A DNA stretch of 64,000 nucleotides from NCBI RefSeq assembly GCF_001612945.1, contig NZ_BDBK01000012.1:248001-312000 (forward strand), read 5' to 3'. Position 1 is the first letter of the stretch, and every line of letters starts with the position of its first letter. Below are positions 25,915 to 35,198 of the stretch, piece after piece. The stretch comes from Nocardia inohanensis NBRC 100128 (GTDB lineage Bacteria > Actinomycetota > Actinomycetes > Mycobacteriales > Mycobacteriaceae). The position numbers and the translations under genes are program-made. The notes below the pieces were generated by a model that was not told where the DNA came from, made no database searches, and saw only the letters and a list, made by a program, of their open reading frames with translations.

Positions 25915-27471
25915 GTGGGCACAGTATCGAAGCGCAATGGCGCACTTCGGGATTCGGGGCCGGACCACCGGGTGGTCGTCATCGGAGCCGGCCCGGGCGG
26001 GATCGCCGCCGGAGTCAAGCTGAAGCGGGCCGGGATCGAGGATTTCGTCATTCTCGAACGGGCCGACGAGGTCGGCGGGAGCTGGCAGGAGAACCATTAC
26101 CCGGGTCTGGAAGTCGATATTCCGTCCATCGCCTACCAGTATTCGTTCGCCCGGAACGCGAATTGGAGCAGGCTGTTCGCGCCGGGAGCGGAGGTGAAGC
26201 GGTATCACATGGGGGTGGCCCGGCGATTCGGGTTGTATCCGCATCTGCGCTTCGGGACTTGGGTGATCAGCGAAGAATGGGACGAGGACCGGCATCGCTG
26301 GAATCTGTATCTCGATGGCGGCGGGGTCGTTACGGCGCGGTTCGTGGTCAGCGCGGTGGGGGCGTTCATCAGTCCGAAGCAGGATCCGGGAATTCCGGGG
26401 CTGGCCGAGTATCGGGGAAAGATACAGCGGCCGTCGGATTGGGATGACGATTACGACCTGCGAGGTAAGCGGGTCGCGATAATCGGCACGGGAGCCAGCT
26501 CGGTACAGATTACGCCGTCGATCGCCGGCGAAGTAGCGCATCTCGCGGTGTTCCAGCGGACGCCGGTGTGGTGTATTCCCAAGCCCAATCCGAAGATTCC
26601 CGAGGTGGTGCAGATGGCCTTGCGGGTGCCGGGGGTGCAGGCCGCTGTGCACGGGGCCGCATTGGTCGTCGTGGACGCGGCGCTGCGTGCCATGTCGACC
26701 GCGCCGATGGCGGTGGCGAAACCCGCGATGCGCGCCATGGACACGGCCGCGATTCGCGGCTATCGGGCACTGCTGCGCACCATGGTCACCGACCCCGGGA
26801 CCCGCGCCGCGCTCACCCCGGATTATGGTCCGATCGCCAAGCGCCCCACCGCGAATACCGGCTATCTGCTGGCCTTCAATCGCGAGAATGTGGATCTGGT
26901 GACGACCCCCATCGAATGCTTCACCGCCGGCGGCCTGCGCACCACCGACGGCGTCGAACGCGAATTCGACATGATCGTCCTGGCCACCGGCTATCACGTG
27001 TTCTCCGATCCGGAGACCTATACGCCCGGCATGGTCATCGGCCGCGCGGGCATGGATCTGGGAAAGTTCTACGCGGAAAACGGTTTACAGGCTTACGAGA
27101 GCGTGGCGCTGCCCGCGCTCCCGAACCGGTGGACCCTGGTCGGGCCGTATTCCTGGTCCGGCAGCGGCTGGCACGCCTTCGTGGAGATGACCGCCGACCA
27201 TGCGGTGCGGGCGATTTCGGAGGCCCGCCGCCGCGGCGCGACCTTCGTCGCGGTCCGCCAGGACGCGCACGACGCCTACCACCGCCGGATCTACCGGCAC
27301 GGTGCGGCCATGCGCTATTACCTGGCGGAGTTGAACGCGCACGTACCCACCTATTACCGCAATTCGCAGGGTGACAGCACCTATATCCGGCCCACCGGAT
27401 TCTTCACCGCCCGCCGTGAGCATCGCCGGTTCCCGTTCTCCGACTACGAATTCGATACCCAGACCGCGTGA
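25915..27471 (+). CDS. Flavin monooxygenase, BVMO-like with altered fingerprint
   Basis: A 518-residue FAD/NADPH monooxygenase of the Baeyer-Villiger class. Dinucleotide motifs are GAGPGGIAAG (about 24-33) and GTGASSVQ (about 189-196). The BVMO fingerprint (FxGxxxHxxxW) reads YRGKIQRPSDW at about 167-177, so the usual His is Arg. GTG start at 25915 with GAGG four bases upstream. It is the first gene of a three-gene operon with the SDR-ligase fusion and a second monooxygenase. Altered chemistry or loss of Baeyer-Villiger activity is possible. Confidence 0.88.
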   Translation: MGTVSKRNGALRDSGPDHRVVVIGAGPGGIAAGVKLKRAGIEDFVILERADEVGGSWQENHYPGLEVDIPSIAYQYSFARNANWSRLFAPGAEVKRYHMGVARRFGLYPHLRFGTWVISEEWDEDRHRWNLYLDGGGVVTARFVVSAVGAFISPKQDPGIPGLAEYRGKIQRPSDWDDDYDLRGKRVAIIGTGASSVQITPSIAGEVAHLAVFQRTPVWCIPKPNPKIPEVVQMALRVPGVQAAVHGAALVVVDAALRAMSTAPMAVAKPAMRAMDTAAIRGYRALLRTMVTDPGTRAALTPDYGPIAKRPTANTGYLLAFNRENVDLVTTPIECFTAGGLRTTDGVEREFDMIVLATGYHVFSDPETYTPGMVIGRAGMDLGKFYAENGLQAYESVALPALPNRWTLVGPYSWSGSGWHAFVEMTADHAVRAISEARRRGATFVAVRQDAHDAYHRRIYRHGAAMRYYLAELNAHVPTYYRNSQGDSTYIRPTGFFTARREHRRFPFSDYEFDTQTA

Positions 27472-27500
27472 TACCGCGCTCGGCAAGGAATCTCCAGCCC

Positions 27501-30098
27501 ATGATCGAATTACCCGAATCGATCCGGATCGCGCTGGGCGCGGCAAGTTACGGAATCAGCGACCGGCGGCTGGCTCCGGCCGTATCCGGCAAGGTCATCC
27601 TGGTGACGGGGGCCTCCTCCGGCGTCGGCCGGGCCACCGCGGAGCGCTTGGCCCGCAATGGCGCGATCGTCGCCGCCGTCGCCCGGCGCGCCCGGCTGCT
27701 GACGGAATTGCGCGACGAACTCGCGGGCGCACCGGGATCGATCCACCCCTACCCCACCGACCTCACCGATATGGACGCCTGCGCCGAAATGGTCGAGCGC
27801 GTCCTCGCCGACCACGGTCACGTCGACGTCTTCGTCAATAACGCGGGCAAGTCCATCCGCCGCTGGCTCTCGGACTCCCTGGACCGCTGGGACAATTTCG
27901 ACGACACCAATCGCATCAATTATCTGGGCCCGGTGCGCCTGGTGCTGAGCCTGCTGCCGTCCATGCGAGCGCGCCGCCAGGGCCATATCGTGAATATCAG
28001 CACCGCGGGCGTGCATATGCCCGGCGTCGGCTGGACCGCGTACATCGCCACCAAAGCGGCCTTCAATTCCTGGATGCGCGGAGCCGGACCGGAATTGCGC
28101 GCCGACGGCATCACGAGCACCGCCGTGCATCTGCAATTGGTGCGCTCGGAAATGCTCGGGCCGTACCGCATGTACCGCTACACCCCGAGCATGTCCACCG
28201 AGGAGGCCGCGAGCCTGGTGTGCCGCGCGATTGTGGACCGGCCCTTGGCGATTCGCCCGTGGTGGGAGCGCGCGAGCGCGCCGGTGTCCTATGCGATGGA
28301 CTCCTCGCCGCTGGCGCAGCGCCTGCTGACCCGCTACGCCGAGCTGGGAAACTGGAACAACCGGCCGGTCGATATCGCCGGACGGCTGGGCCGCCTGGAA
28401 TCGGCCGCCAACCTCCTGGACGACGCGGTGACCCTGGCGGCCCGGTTTCCCGGCACCGGTGCACTGAAACTGTTGCCGCCCAACCGGATTCCACATGCCG
28501 CCGCGGCCCTGCGCGGGGGCGTCGGCCTGGCCACCACCCTGGCCCTGTTCGCGGCCCGCTTCCCCGACCGCCCCGCCGTGATCGACGACGACGGCCCGAT
28601 CACCGCCGCCGAACTGCACCGGCACGTCGAACACCTCGCCGCCGCGCTGCGGGCACGCTGGGATATCCGGCGCGGCAACAAGGTCGGCGTGCTGTGCCGC
28701 AATCATCGCGGTTTCGTCGCGGCCGCCTACGCCGCCGCCCGGCTCTCGGCCGACCTGGTTCCGCTCAACTACGGTTTCGCCGGCCCGCAGATCGGCGAGG
28801 TGCTCCGCCGCGAGGGCATCGATCTACTGCTGTACGACGGCGAATTCCACGGCGAGATAACGAAATCCGGCTACTCCGGGCGGCGGGTGGTGGTGCGCGG
28901 TGCGGCCGGTGGGTTGCCGACGGTGGCCGAGCTGATCGAGGCGGGCGGTGCACCCGTGCGCGAACCCGCCCACGGCGGTGCGATAGTGCTCCTCACCGGC
29001 GGCACCACCGGCGTGCCGAAGGGCGTGGCGCGCGGGATCGGCGGCCGGGCCGCACTGCCCGTGCTGGCCGGGCTGCACCCGCGCATGCTGGGCGCGGTGG
29101 CCGACCTGGCTCGCTTCGAACCGATTCCACGCCTGGGCGAACCGATGATCATCGCCCCGCCGCTGCATCACACCTTCGGTTTCCTCGCCCTCCCCGCCGC
29201 GTTCCTGCTCGGCTCCACCGCCATCGTGCACGAACGCTTCGACGCCGAGACCGTGCTCGCCGATATCGAACGCCACGGGGTGCGCATCGCCTGCCTGGTG
29301 CCGACCATGCTGGGCCGCATCATGGCACTGCCCGATGCCGACCGCCACGACTATCGCACCGACAGCCTGCAAATGGTGGTGTGCGGGGCTGCACCGCTAC
29401 CGCCTTGGCTGGCAACGGCTTTCATGGACGAGTTCGGCGATGTGCTGTTCAACGGCTACGCCTCCACCGAGACGGGTGCGGGCGCGATCGCCACGCCGGC
29501 CGATCTGCGCGCCGCGCCCGGCACCGTAGGCAAACCACCGACCGGTCTGGTCGATATCCGCATCGTGGATCAGCAGGGCCGCGAACTGCCCACCGGTCAC
29601 ACCGGCCGCATCGTGAACCGCAACCCCGCCATGTCGCACGGCTACACCGACGGCCGCGCCAAAGCCATGGTCGGAAAGCATATGGACTCCGGCGATCTCG
29701 GCCATTTCGACGCGCAGGGCCGGCTGTTCATCGACGGCCGCTCCGACGACATGATCGTCTCCGGCGGCGAGAACGTCTTCCCCCAGGAGGTCGAAGCCGC
29801 CCTGCTGGCCCATCCCGCCGTCGCCGACGCGGGCGCGATCGGCGTCCCCGACACCGAATTCGGTCAGCGCCTGGCCGCGGTGGTGGTCCTGGAGCCGGGC
29901 GCGCGCACCACCGCGCAGGCGTTGCGCGCGCACATCAAATCCACCCTCGCCAACTACAAGGTCCCGCGCGACATCGTGTTCGCGCCGGAACTCCCCCGCA
30001 CCACCGCGGGAAAGCTACGGCGGCAGCAACTTCCGGACGTCATCGCCGCGGCGCACGCATCATCCCCTCTTCCCGAGAACACGAGGTCTCAACGATGA
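27501..30098 (+). CDS. SDR-acyl-CoA ligase fusion protein
   Basis: An 865-residue protein with two complete catalytic modules. An N-terminal short-chain dehydrogenase (about 30-280) carries TGASSGVG, VNNAG and the Ser-167/Tyr-181/Lys-185 triad. A C-terminal ANL adenylating domain (about 345-855) carries the P-loop TGGTTGVPKG (about 499-508), the NGYASTETG motif, SGDLGHFD, the GRSDDMIVSGGENVFP hinge and the late catalytic Lys in TTAGKLRR (about 838). No carrier-protein domain is seen. The ATG at 27501 follows AAGGAA; a GTG at 27468 overlapping the previous stop is an alternative. It probably activates a carboxylic acid and reduces or oxidises a related alcohol/ketone; substrate unknown. Confidence 0.88.
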   Translation: MIELPESIRIALGAASYGISDRRLAPAVSGKVILVTGASSGVGRATAERLARNGAIVAAVARRARLLTELRDELAGAPGSIHPYPTDLTDMDACAEMVERVLADHGHVDVFVNNAGKSIRRWLSDSLDRWDNFDDTNRINYLGPVRLVLSLLPSMRARRQGHIVNISTAGVHMPGVGWTAYIATKAAFNSWMRGAGPELRADGITSTAVHLQLVRSEMLGPYRMYRYTPSMSTEEAASLVCRAIVDRPLAIRPWWERASAPVSYAMDSSPLAQRLLTRYAELGNWNNRPVDIAGRLGRLESAANLLDDAVTLAARFPGTGALKLLPPNRIPHAAAALRGGVGLATTLALFAARFPDRPAVIDDDGPITAAELHRHVEHLAAALRARWDIRRGNKVGVLCRNHRGFVAAAYAAARLSADLVPLNYGFAGPQIGEVLRREGIDLLLYDGEFHGEITKSGYSGRRVVVRGAAGGLPTVAELIEAGGAPVREPAHGGAIVLLTGGTTGVPKGVARGIGGRAALPVLAGLHPRMLGAVADLARFEPIPRLGEPMIIAPPLHHTFGFLALPAAFLLGSTAIVHERFDAETVLADIERHGVRIACLVPTMLGRIMALPDADRHDYRTDSLQMVVCGAAPLPPWLATAFMDEFGDVLFNGYASTETGAGAIATPADLRAAPGTVGKPPTGLVDIRIVDQQGRELPTGHTGRIVNRNPAMSHGYTDGRAKAMVGKHMDSGDLGHFDAQGRLFIDGRSDDMIVSGGENVFPQEVEAALLAHPAVADAGAIGVPDTEFGQRLAAVVVLEPGARTTAQALRAHIKSTLANYKVPRDIVFAPELPRTTAGKLRRQQLPDVIAAAHASSPLPENTRSQR

Positions 30099-31663
30099 GC
30101 ACCACCAACGGCTCCCCCCGCACCCCCGAATACGAAGTCGTCGTCATCGGCGCGGGTCTCGGCGGGATCGGCGCGGGCGTGGCCCTGCGCAAGGCCGGGA
30201 TCGAGAACTTCGTCATCATCGACAAGTGGGACAAGGTGGGCGGCACCTGGCTGGCCAATACCTATCCCGGTGTGGCCGTGGATATTCCGTCACCGGTCTA
30301 CAACTTCTCCTTCCAGCCGCGCTCGCACTGGTCACGCTTCTTCGCGCCCGGCGAGGAATTGCAGCGCTACGCCGAGGAGGTGGTGGACCGGCAGGGTCTG
30401 CGGCCGAAACTGCGATTGGGCTCCGGCGCGGTGCGCGGTTCCTTCGACGAGCACAACGACCTGTGGCGGATCGGGCTGGAGGACGGCGGCGAGATCACCG
30501 CGCGCTACACCATCGGCGCGGTGGGCGGGCTGGAGCAGCCGAACAATCCGGATATCGCGGGTATCGACGACTACACCGGCAAGCTCATGCACAGCTCGCG
30601 GTGGGATCACTCCTACGATTACAGCGGCAAACGGGTCGCGGTCATCGGCACCGGCGCGACGGCGCTCCAGGCGATTCCCGAACTGGCCAAGACGGTTTCG
30701 CAGTTGACGGTGTATCAGCGCCGCGCCATCTGGATCGGCCCCAAGCTCGATTTCGAGATGGGCCCGGTGCTCAATACACTGCTCGGTTTCGCGCCGGTAC
30801 AGAAGACGGTGCGATTCCTCGGCAATATCGGGGTCAATGCCGGATTGGGCGCGGGCCTGGCCATCTCGAACTATCCGCGCGTCACCTCGGCCGGTATCAC
30901 CCTCGGCGAGGCCGCCATGAAGGGCTATCTGTTCAGCCAGGTGCGCGATCCCGAACTGCGCCGCAAGCTCACCCCCGACTACCGGCTGGGCTGCAAACGA
31001 CCGTCCATCTCCAACAACTACTTCCAGACCTTCACCCGCCCGCACGTCGACCTGGTCACCGCGGCCATCGAGCATTTCACCCCGACCGGCATCGTCAGCG
31101 CCGACGGGCGGGAACGCGAATTCGATATGGTGTTGTGCGCCACCGGATTCAAGGTGATGGAGAAGGGTTATACGCCGCCCTATCCCATCTACGGTCGCGG
31201 TGGACTGGAGCTCGGTGAATTCTGGGACCGCAATCGCTTCCAGGCGTATCAGGGCGTCTCGGTGCCCCGGTTCCCGAACGCGTTCCTCATCGTCGGCCCC
31301 TACGCCTACGCGCCGGGCTCCTATATCCCGCTCATCGAATCCACCTCGGCGCATGCCGCGCGCGTCATCAAGGAGGCGCGCCGCCGCCGGGCCACCCGCG
31401 TGGAGGTCCGCCAGGAGCCGCACGACCGCTACTTCGCCCGCATGGACGAACGCGCCAAGCGCACCCACCTGTTCACCCAGGGCTGTGTCACCTCGAACAC
31501 CTACTACATCAACTATCAGGGCGACGGCGCGGCCTTCCGCCCCTCCACCCAGCTGGAAATGTATTGGGAGAACCGGCATTTCCCCCTGGACGACTACCGC
31601 TTCACGGTGACCCGGCCGGTCACCGTCACCAGCAACGGGCGGCGCGCGGTCTCGGTGAACTGA
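30095..31663 (+). CDS. Baeyer-Villiger-type flavin monooxygenase
   Basis: A 522-residue FAD/NADPH monooxygenase. GAGLGGIGAG (about 19-28) and GTGATALQ (about 185-192) are the dinucleotide sites. The fingerprint YTGKLMHSSRW (about 163-173) retains the His, unlike the first monooxygenase of the operon. The ATG overlaps the fusion gene's stop as ATGA, with GAGG eight bases upstream. Resemblance in gene content to the mycobacterial mymA-fadD13 region (monooxygenase, SDR, acyl-CoA ligase) suggests work on a fatty or cyclic substrate, but the substrate is not determinable. Confidence 0.92.
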   Translation: MSTTNGSPRTPEYEVVVIGAGLGGIGAGVALRKAGIENFVIIDKWDKVGGTWLANTYPGVAVDIPSPVYNFSFQPRSHWSRFFAPGEELQRYAEEVVDRQGLRPKLRLGSGAVRGSFDEHNDLWRIGLEDGGEITARYTIGAVGGLEQPNNPDIAGIDDYTGKLMHSSRWDHSYDYSGKRVAVIGTGATALQAIPELAKTVSQLTVYQRRAIWIGPKLDFEMGPVLNTLLGFAPVQKTVRFLGNIGVNAGLGAGLAISNYPRVTSAGITLGEAAMKGYLFSQVRDPELRRKLTPDYRLGCKRPSISNNYFQTFTRPHVDLVTAAIEHFTPTGIVSADGREREFDMVLCATGFKVMEKGYTPPYPIYGRGGLELGEFWDRNRFQAYQGVSVPRFPNAFLIVGPYAYAPGSYIPLIESTSAHAARVIKEARRRRATRVEVRQEPHDRYFARMDERAKRTHLFTQGCVTSNTYYINYQGDGAAFRPSTQLEMYWENRHFPLDDYRFTVTRPVTVTSNGRRAVSVN

Positions 31664-31808
31664 CCGCCGGGCACCCAGCACTCGTGGCGATGATTCCGGG
31701 GGCACGGACGATCGGGGCACCACTTTTGCCGGATACGCCCGTATCACCGGTTGCCATAACGTTCACGCCCGCAAGGAGTTTGCTGCGTGAATTGGTGAGG
31801 GGTTATCC

Positions 31809-33179
31809 GTGGTGGCAACAATGGCGGCCGAAGCGGGCCGGCTGGACGACGAGCGGGCCCCGGCCGCAGCGTGGCATCCGCTGGTGCGCATCGCTTTCCG
31901 GTTCGGCTTCGTCTTCGTCGGCGTCGGAATGGCGGCCCCGTGGGTGGCGCACGCCCTGCTGCGCTCCTTCGGGCTGCCGACCGATACCGTGCTGACGGTC
32001 GCGAAATGGACGGCGCTGCATCCGCTCTCCGATTGGGTGGGTACGCAGTTCTTCGGCACCCGGGCCGACTACTCCGCTTCCGGCAGTAGTGATACCGCGA
32101 CGCAGTGGGTCGCGGAGTTCACGCTGCTGCTGGTCGCCGTCGTGGCCACCGCGGTCTGGTCGATCCTCGATCGCCGCCGCCCCGGCTACGACCGGCTCTA
32201 CGGCTGGTTCCGGCTGCTGCTGCGCGCCGTCCTGGTAGCCGCGCTGCTGCTGTACGGCATGGTGAAGGCGCTGCCCTCGCAGATGACCTTCAGCCTGGAG
32301 CGCCTGGTCGAGCCGTTCGGCGATATGAGCCCGATGTCGATCCTGTGGGCCTCGACCGCGATGTCGGAGCCTTACGAAATCGCCTTGGGCGCAGCGGAGC
32401 TCACCGCCGCGCTGCTGCTGGTGCTGCCGCGCACCGCCGGACTGGGCGCGGTGCTGGCATTCATCGTGTCGCTCCAGGTCGCCGTCCTCAACCTCACCTT
32501 CGATGTGCCGGTGAAGCTGTTCGCGCTGCAACTGGTCGTGTACTCGGCCATCCTCGCCGCGCCCGACATCGCCCGGATCGTCAAGGCGCTCACCGGGCAC
32601 GCCGTTCCGGCCCCGGACACCCCACCGCTGGTGGCGACCCCACGCGCACAGCGGATGCTGCTGCTCGCCCAGGTGCTGTTCGGGGCGTGGCTGCTGTTCA
32701 CCTCGATCACCGAGGGCTACGACGCGTATCGCTCCTACGGCAACGGCCGGGAGCACTCACCGCTGTACGGCATCTGGAACGTCACCGAATACACCGTCGC
32801 CGGCCAGACCCTGCCGCCGCTCGTGGATTACAGCGGCAAGGAGCACAATGCCCAAATGCTCGGTGCCAACGAGCGATTCCGCCGCATCATCTTCGACAAC
32901 ACCATCGGCGTCACCGCGCAGCGCATGGACGATTCCCTGGTGTCGTTCCCCGGCGAGGTCGACGCCGACGCACACACCGTCACCTTGGCCAAGGATCGCG
33001 CGCACCAGTGGAAGATCGCGACCTTCGCCTACGAGCAGCCCGAAGCCGGCGAGTTGATCCTGGAGGGGCAGGTCGGTGGCCGTCCGGTGCGGATGCGGTT
33101 GGCGCGCCTGGACCTGGACCGGCTCCCGTCCGTCTCGCGCGGCTTTCACTGGGTGCAGCCCGCACCGTACTTCCGCTGA
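31809..33179 (+). CDS. DoxX-like multi-pass membrane protein
   Basis: A 456-residue protein. Residues about 25-215 contain several hydrophobic segments (FRFGFVFVGVGMAAPWV, FTLLLVAVVATAVW, AVLVAALLLYGMVKALP, AALLLVLPRTAGLGAVLAFI), of the DoxX/DoxD-like type with the short KALP motif. The soluble C-terminal part (about 290-456) has no motif I recognise. GTG at 31809 has GAGGGG six bases upstream. It starts 145 bases after the monooxygenase operon and may be independent. Function unknown. Confidence 0.72.
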   Translation: MVATMAAEAGRLDDERAPAAAWHPLVRIAFRFGFVFVGVGMAAPWVAHALLRSFGLPTDTVLTVAKWTALHPLSDWVGTQFFGTRADYSASGSSDTATQWVAEFTLLLVAVVATAVWSILDRRRPGYDRLYGWFRLLLRAVLVAALLLYGMVKALPSQMTFSLERLVEPFGDMSPMSILWASTAMSEPYEIALGAAELTAALLLVLPRTAGLGAVLAFIVSLQVAVLNLTFDVPVKLFALQLVVYSAILAAPDIARIVKALTGHAVPAPDTPPLVATPRAQRMLLLAQVLFGAWLLFTSITEGYDAYRSYGNGREHSPLYGIWNVTEYTVAGQTLPPLVDYSGKEHNAQMLGANERFRRIIFDNTIGVTAQRMDDSLVSFPGEVDADAHTVTLAKDRAHQWKIATFAYEQPEAGELILEGQVGGRPVRMRLARLDLDRLPSVSRGFHWVQPAPYFR

Positions 33180-33189
33180 TCGTGACGCC

Positions 33190-34135
33190 TCAGCCGGCGG
33201 CCTCGTGGCTGTCGGCGAAGCCCGGAATCCACTGCTCCGCCAGCCCCAGGAACGGCCCCCGGGCATCGAGCTGCGCGCAGATGCCCACCACGCCCCCGAG
33301 CACGCGCCCGAACATGGCGTACTCGGGCCGGTCCGCGGGCGCTTTCATGGCGCGAGCATTGACCAGGGAGATGTTCGCCGGATCCAAGGCCCGCGCCACG
33401 TCCTCCTGGAGCATGGCACGGCTGAAATGGAAGTCGTGACCGTCGATCTGGGCGACGATCGGCTCGATGCGACGCCGGATGGGATCGATCTCGATGGCGG
33501 CCCCGGGCTTGACGAAACCCTCCTCGCGCAGCACTCGTTCGAGCCCCGCGTAGTCCCCGGCCAGTGCGCACCGGCCCATTCGCCCAGCGGCCCGCGGAAT
33601 GCCTCGGGGCGTCTCCGCGCACGCACCGAAATCGATGACGCCGAGCCGCCCGTCCGGCCGAAGCTGGAAGTTGCCCGGATGCGGACTCCTCGGCCTCCGG
33701 GTACTGCACCTTCACCGCGACCGTGCGGCCGTCGTGCCAGACCGCCTTGTGCACCTGCCCGATACTCGCCGCCGCGATCGGCTGATCCTCGAAGTGCGCG
33801 AAGCGTTTCCGCCACGCGGTGCCCAATTGCAGATCGAGCATGCGGTGGGTGTCCGCGACCGGCATGGGCGGGGCTTCCTGCTGCAAGCGGGTCAGCGCCG
33901 CGCGGAAATGCTCGGCGAAGCGGGGTGGTACCGCGGCCTCGGCGACGCTGAGCGCCTGGCCGAGCTTCATGGCTCCGCCCTTGAGCTCGCCCAGCACCGC
34001 GAAGACCTGGTCGGCGGCATTGTCGAGCATCTCGTCGGTGATGCTGCCGCGTTCGGCGCCCGCGAGCAGACCGCGGCCGGTGGCGGCGGCCCGCTGGGCC
34101 AGCAGGGTGGCGGGGATGCTCGCCACCTTCGCCAT
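33190..34135 (-). pseudogene. ABC1/AarF kinase remnant with internal deletion
   Basis: From the ATG at 34135 the frame reads an intact ABC1 N-lobe (KLGQALSVAE, AASIGQVHKAVWHDGRTVAVKVQYPEAEE). At about 33690 the sequence jumps, with a frame change, to the catalytic loop region (PHPGNFQLRPDGRLGVIDFG) and continues in that frame to the stop at 33190. Compared with the intact paralogue at 21930-23369, about 120 residues between the invariant Lys and the catalytic loop are missing. Continued translation in the first frame gives an unrelated Arg-rich tail. Inactive as a kinase. Either a genuine deletion or an assembly collapse. Confidence 0.85.
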
Positions 34136-34268
34136 GCGAGAGATGCCTTTTCTCCTGGTTCCGGCCACGTTGCCGTTCCTTTCTGCGCCGCGAGCGCCGA
34201 CCACACCCGGCACCCCCGTCTCAGACAGTGTAAGTGGTTTTCGGAGCGGGGTCGATCACGCGGCGGAC

Positions 34269-35198
34269 TCAGAAGCCGATGGTGGCCCGCACGGCCCGGT
34301 GATCGGGACCCGGAGTGCGCAGCACGGACGCGGAGTCGACCGCGCCGCCGCGAACCAGGACATGATCGAGCCGCACCAGCGGGAAGGAGGACGGCCAGGT
34401 GAATCCGGGGCCGGAACCGCCCGCGGACAGCGCATCTCGGTATCCGGGCGCGAAGCCGGACCAGTTCCGGTCGGTGGTGGCGGTATTGAAATCGCCTGCC
34501 ACCAGGACACGTTCGGCCGGTTCGCCGGTGAGCTGACGCGACAGCACCGCCAATCCGTGATCGCGTCCGGCGCTCTCCCCCGGACGGATGGACGGCAGGT
34601 GCACGACGTAGGCGACGACATCGCCACCGGGTGCGGCGATGCGGGTGCGCAGTCCGCGGGTCCAGCCGATGCCGACGTCGGCGGGTTCGGCGTCGGAGGT
34701 CGGGTAACGGCTCCACAGCGCCACGGTGCCGAGCTGCTCGCGATAGGGATACGCGTCATCCAGAATGCGTTGCACCGGTGCGCGATTGGATCCGGCGAAC
34801 TCCTGGACCGCGACCACATCGGCATCGGCGGAAAGCAGCGCGCGGGCGGTCGCGACCGGGGAACCGTTGGCGGCGAACAGATTCTGGGACACCACGGTCA
34901 GCCCACCGCCCGGCGTGGCGGCAGCGGGACGCGGAGCCCACCACGCACCGAAGACGTAAGCCCAGGCCAGCAGGGGGACCAGCATGGTGACCGCGCCCGC
35001 CGGACTGCGCAGCAGTACGGCCGTCACCGCGAGGACCGGGACGAGCAGCCCCAGCCACGGGACCGCGGCGTCCAGCACCGCACCGGATCCGGCGATATCG
35101 GGAATCCATTCGTGCCCGAGCAGTGCGAAGGTGAGAACCGCTGCGGCAGTGGCGAATACGATCGCCTTCGGCGCGGTCCTGCCGCCGGTGCCGATCAT
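34269..35198 (-). CDS. Membrane-anchored endonuclease/exonuclease/phosphatase-fold protein
   Basis: A 309-residue EEP-superfamily phosphodiesterase with three N-terminal hydrophobic helices (about 15-85). Catalytic motifs run in order: SQNLFAAN, AVQEFAGSN (metal Glu), VVHLPSIR (His), AGDFNTA (Asp/Asn), RLDHVLV and GPDHRAV (final Asp-His). The ATG at 35198 forms ATGA with the stop of the upstream hydrolase lipoprotein; a GTG at 35210 is an alternative. Such proteins can hydrolyse nucleic acid or phospholipid phosphodiesters outside the cell; substrate unknown. Confidence 0.85.
   Translation of the reverse strand: MIGTGGRTAPKAIVFATAAAVLTFALLGHEWIPDIAGSGAVLDAAVPWLGLLVPVLAVTAVLLRSPAGAVTMLVPLLAWAYVFGAWWAPRPAAATPGGGLTVVSQNLFAANGSPVATARALLSADADVVAVQEFAGSNRAPVQRILDDAYPYREQLGTVALWSRYPTSDAEPADVGIGWTRGLRTRIAAPGGDVVAYVVHLPSIRPGESAGRDHGLAVLSRQLTGEPAERVLVAGDFNTATTDRNWSGFAPGYRDALSAGGSGPGFTWPSSFPLVRLDHVLVRGGAVDSASVLRTPGPDHRAVRATIGF

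Noticed and set aside
28220..31663. A very long plus-strand frame overlapping the monooxygenase operon
   Set aside because: Only its last 522 codons are the real monooxygenase; the upstream part is an Arg/Pro-rich shadow of the SDR-ligase gene.
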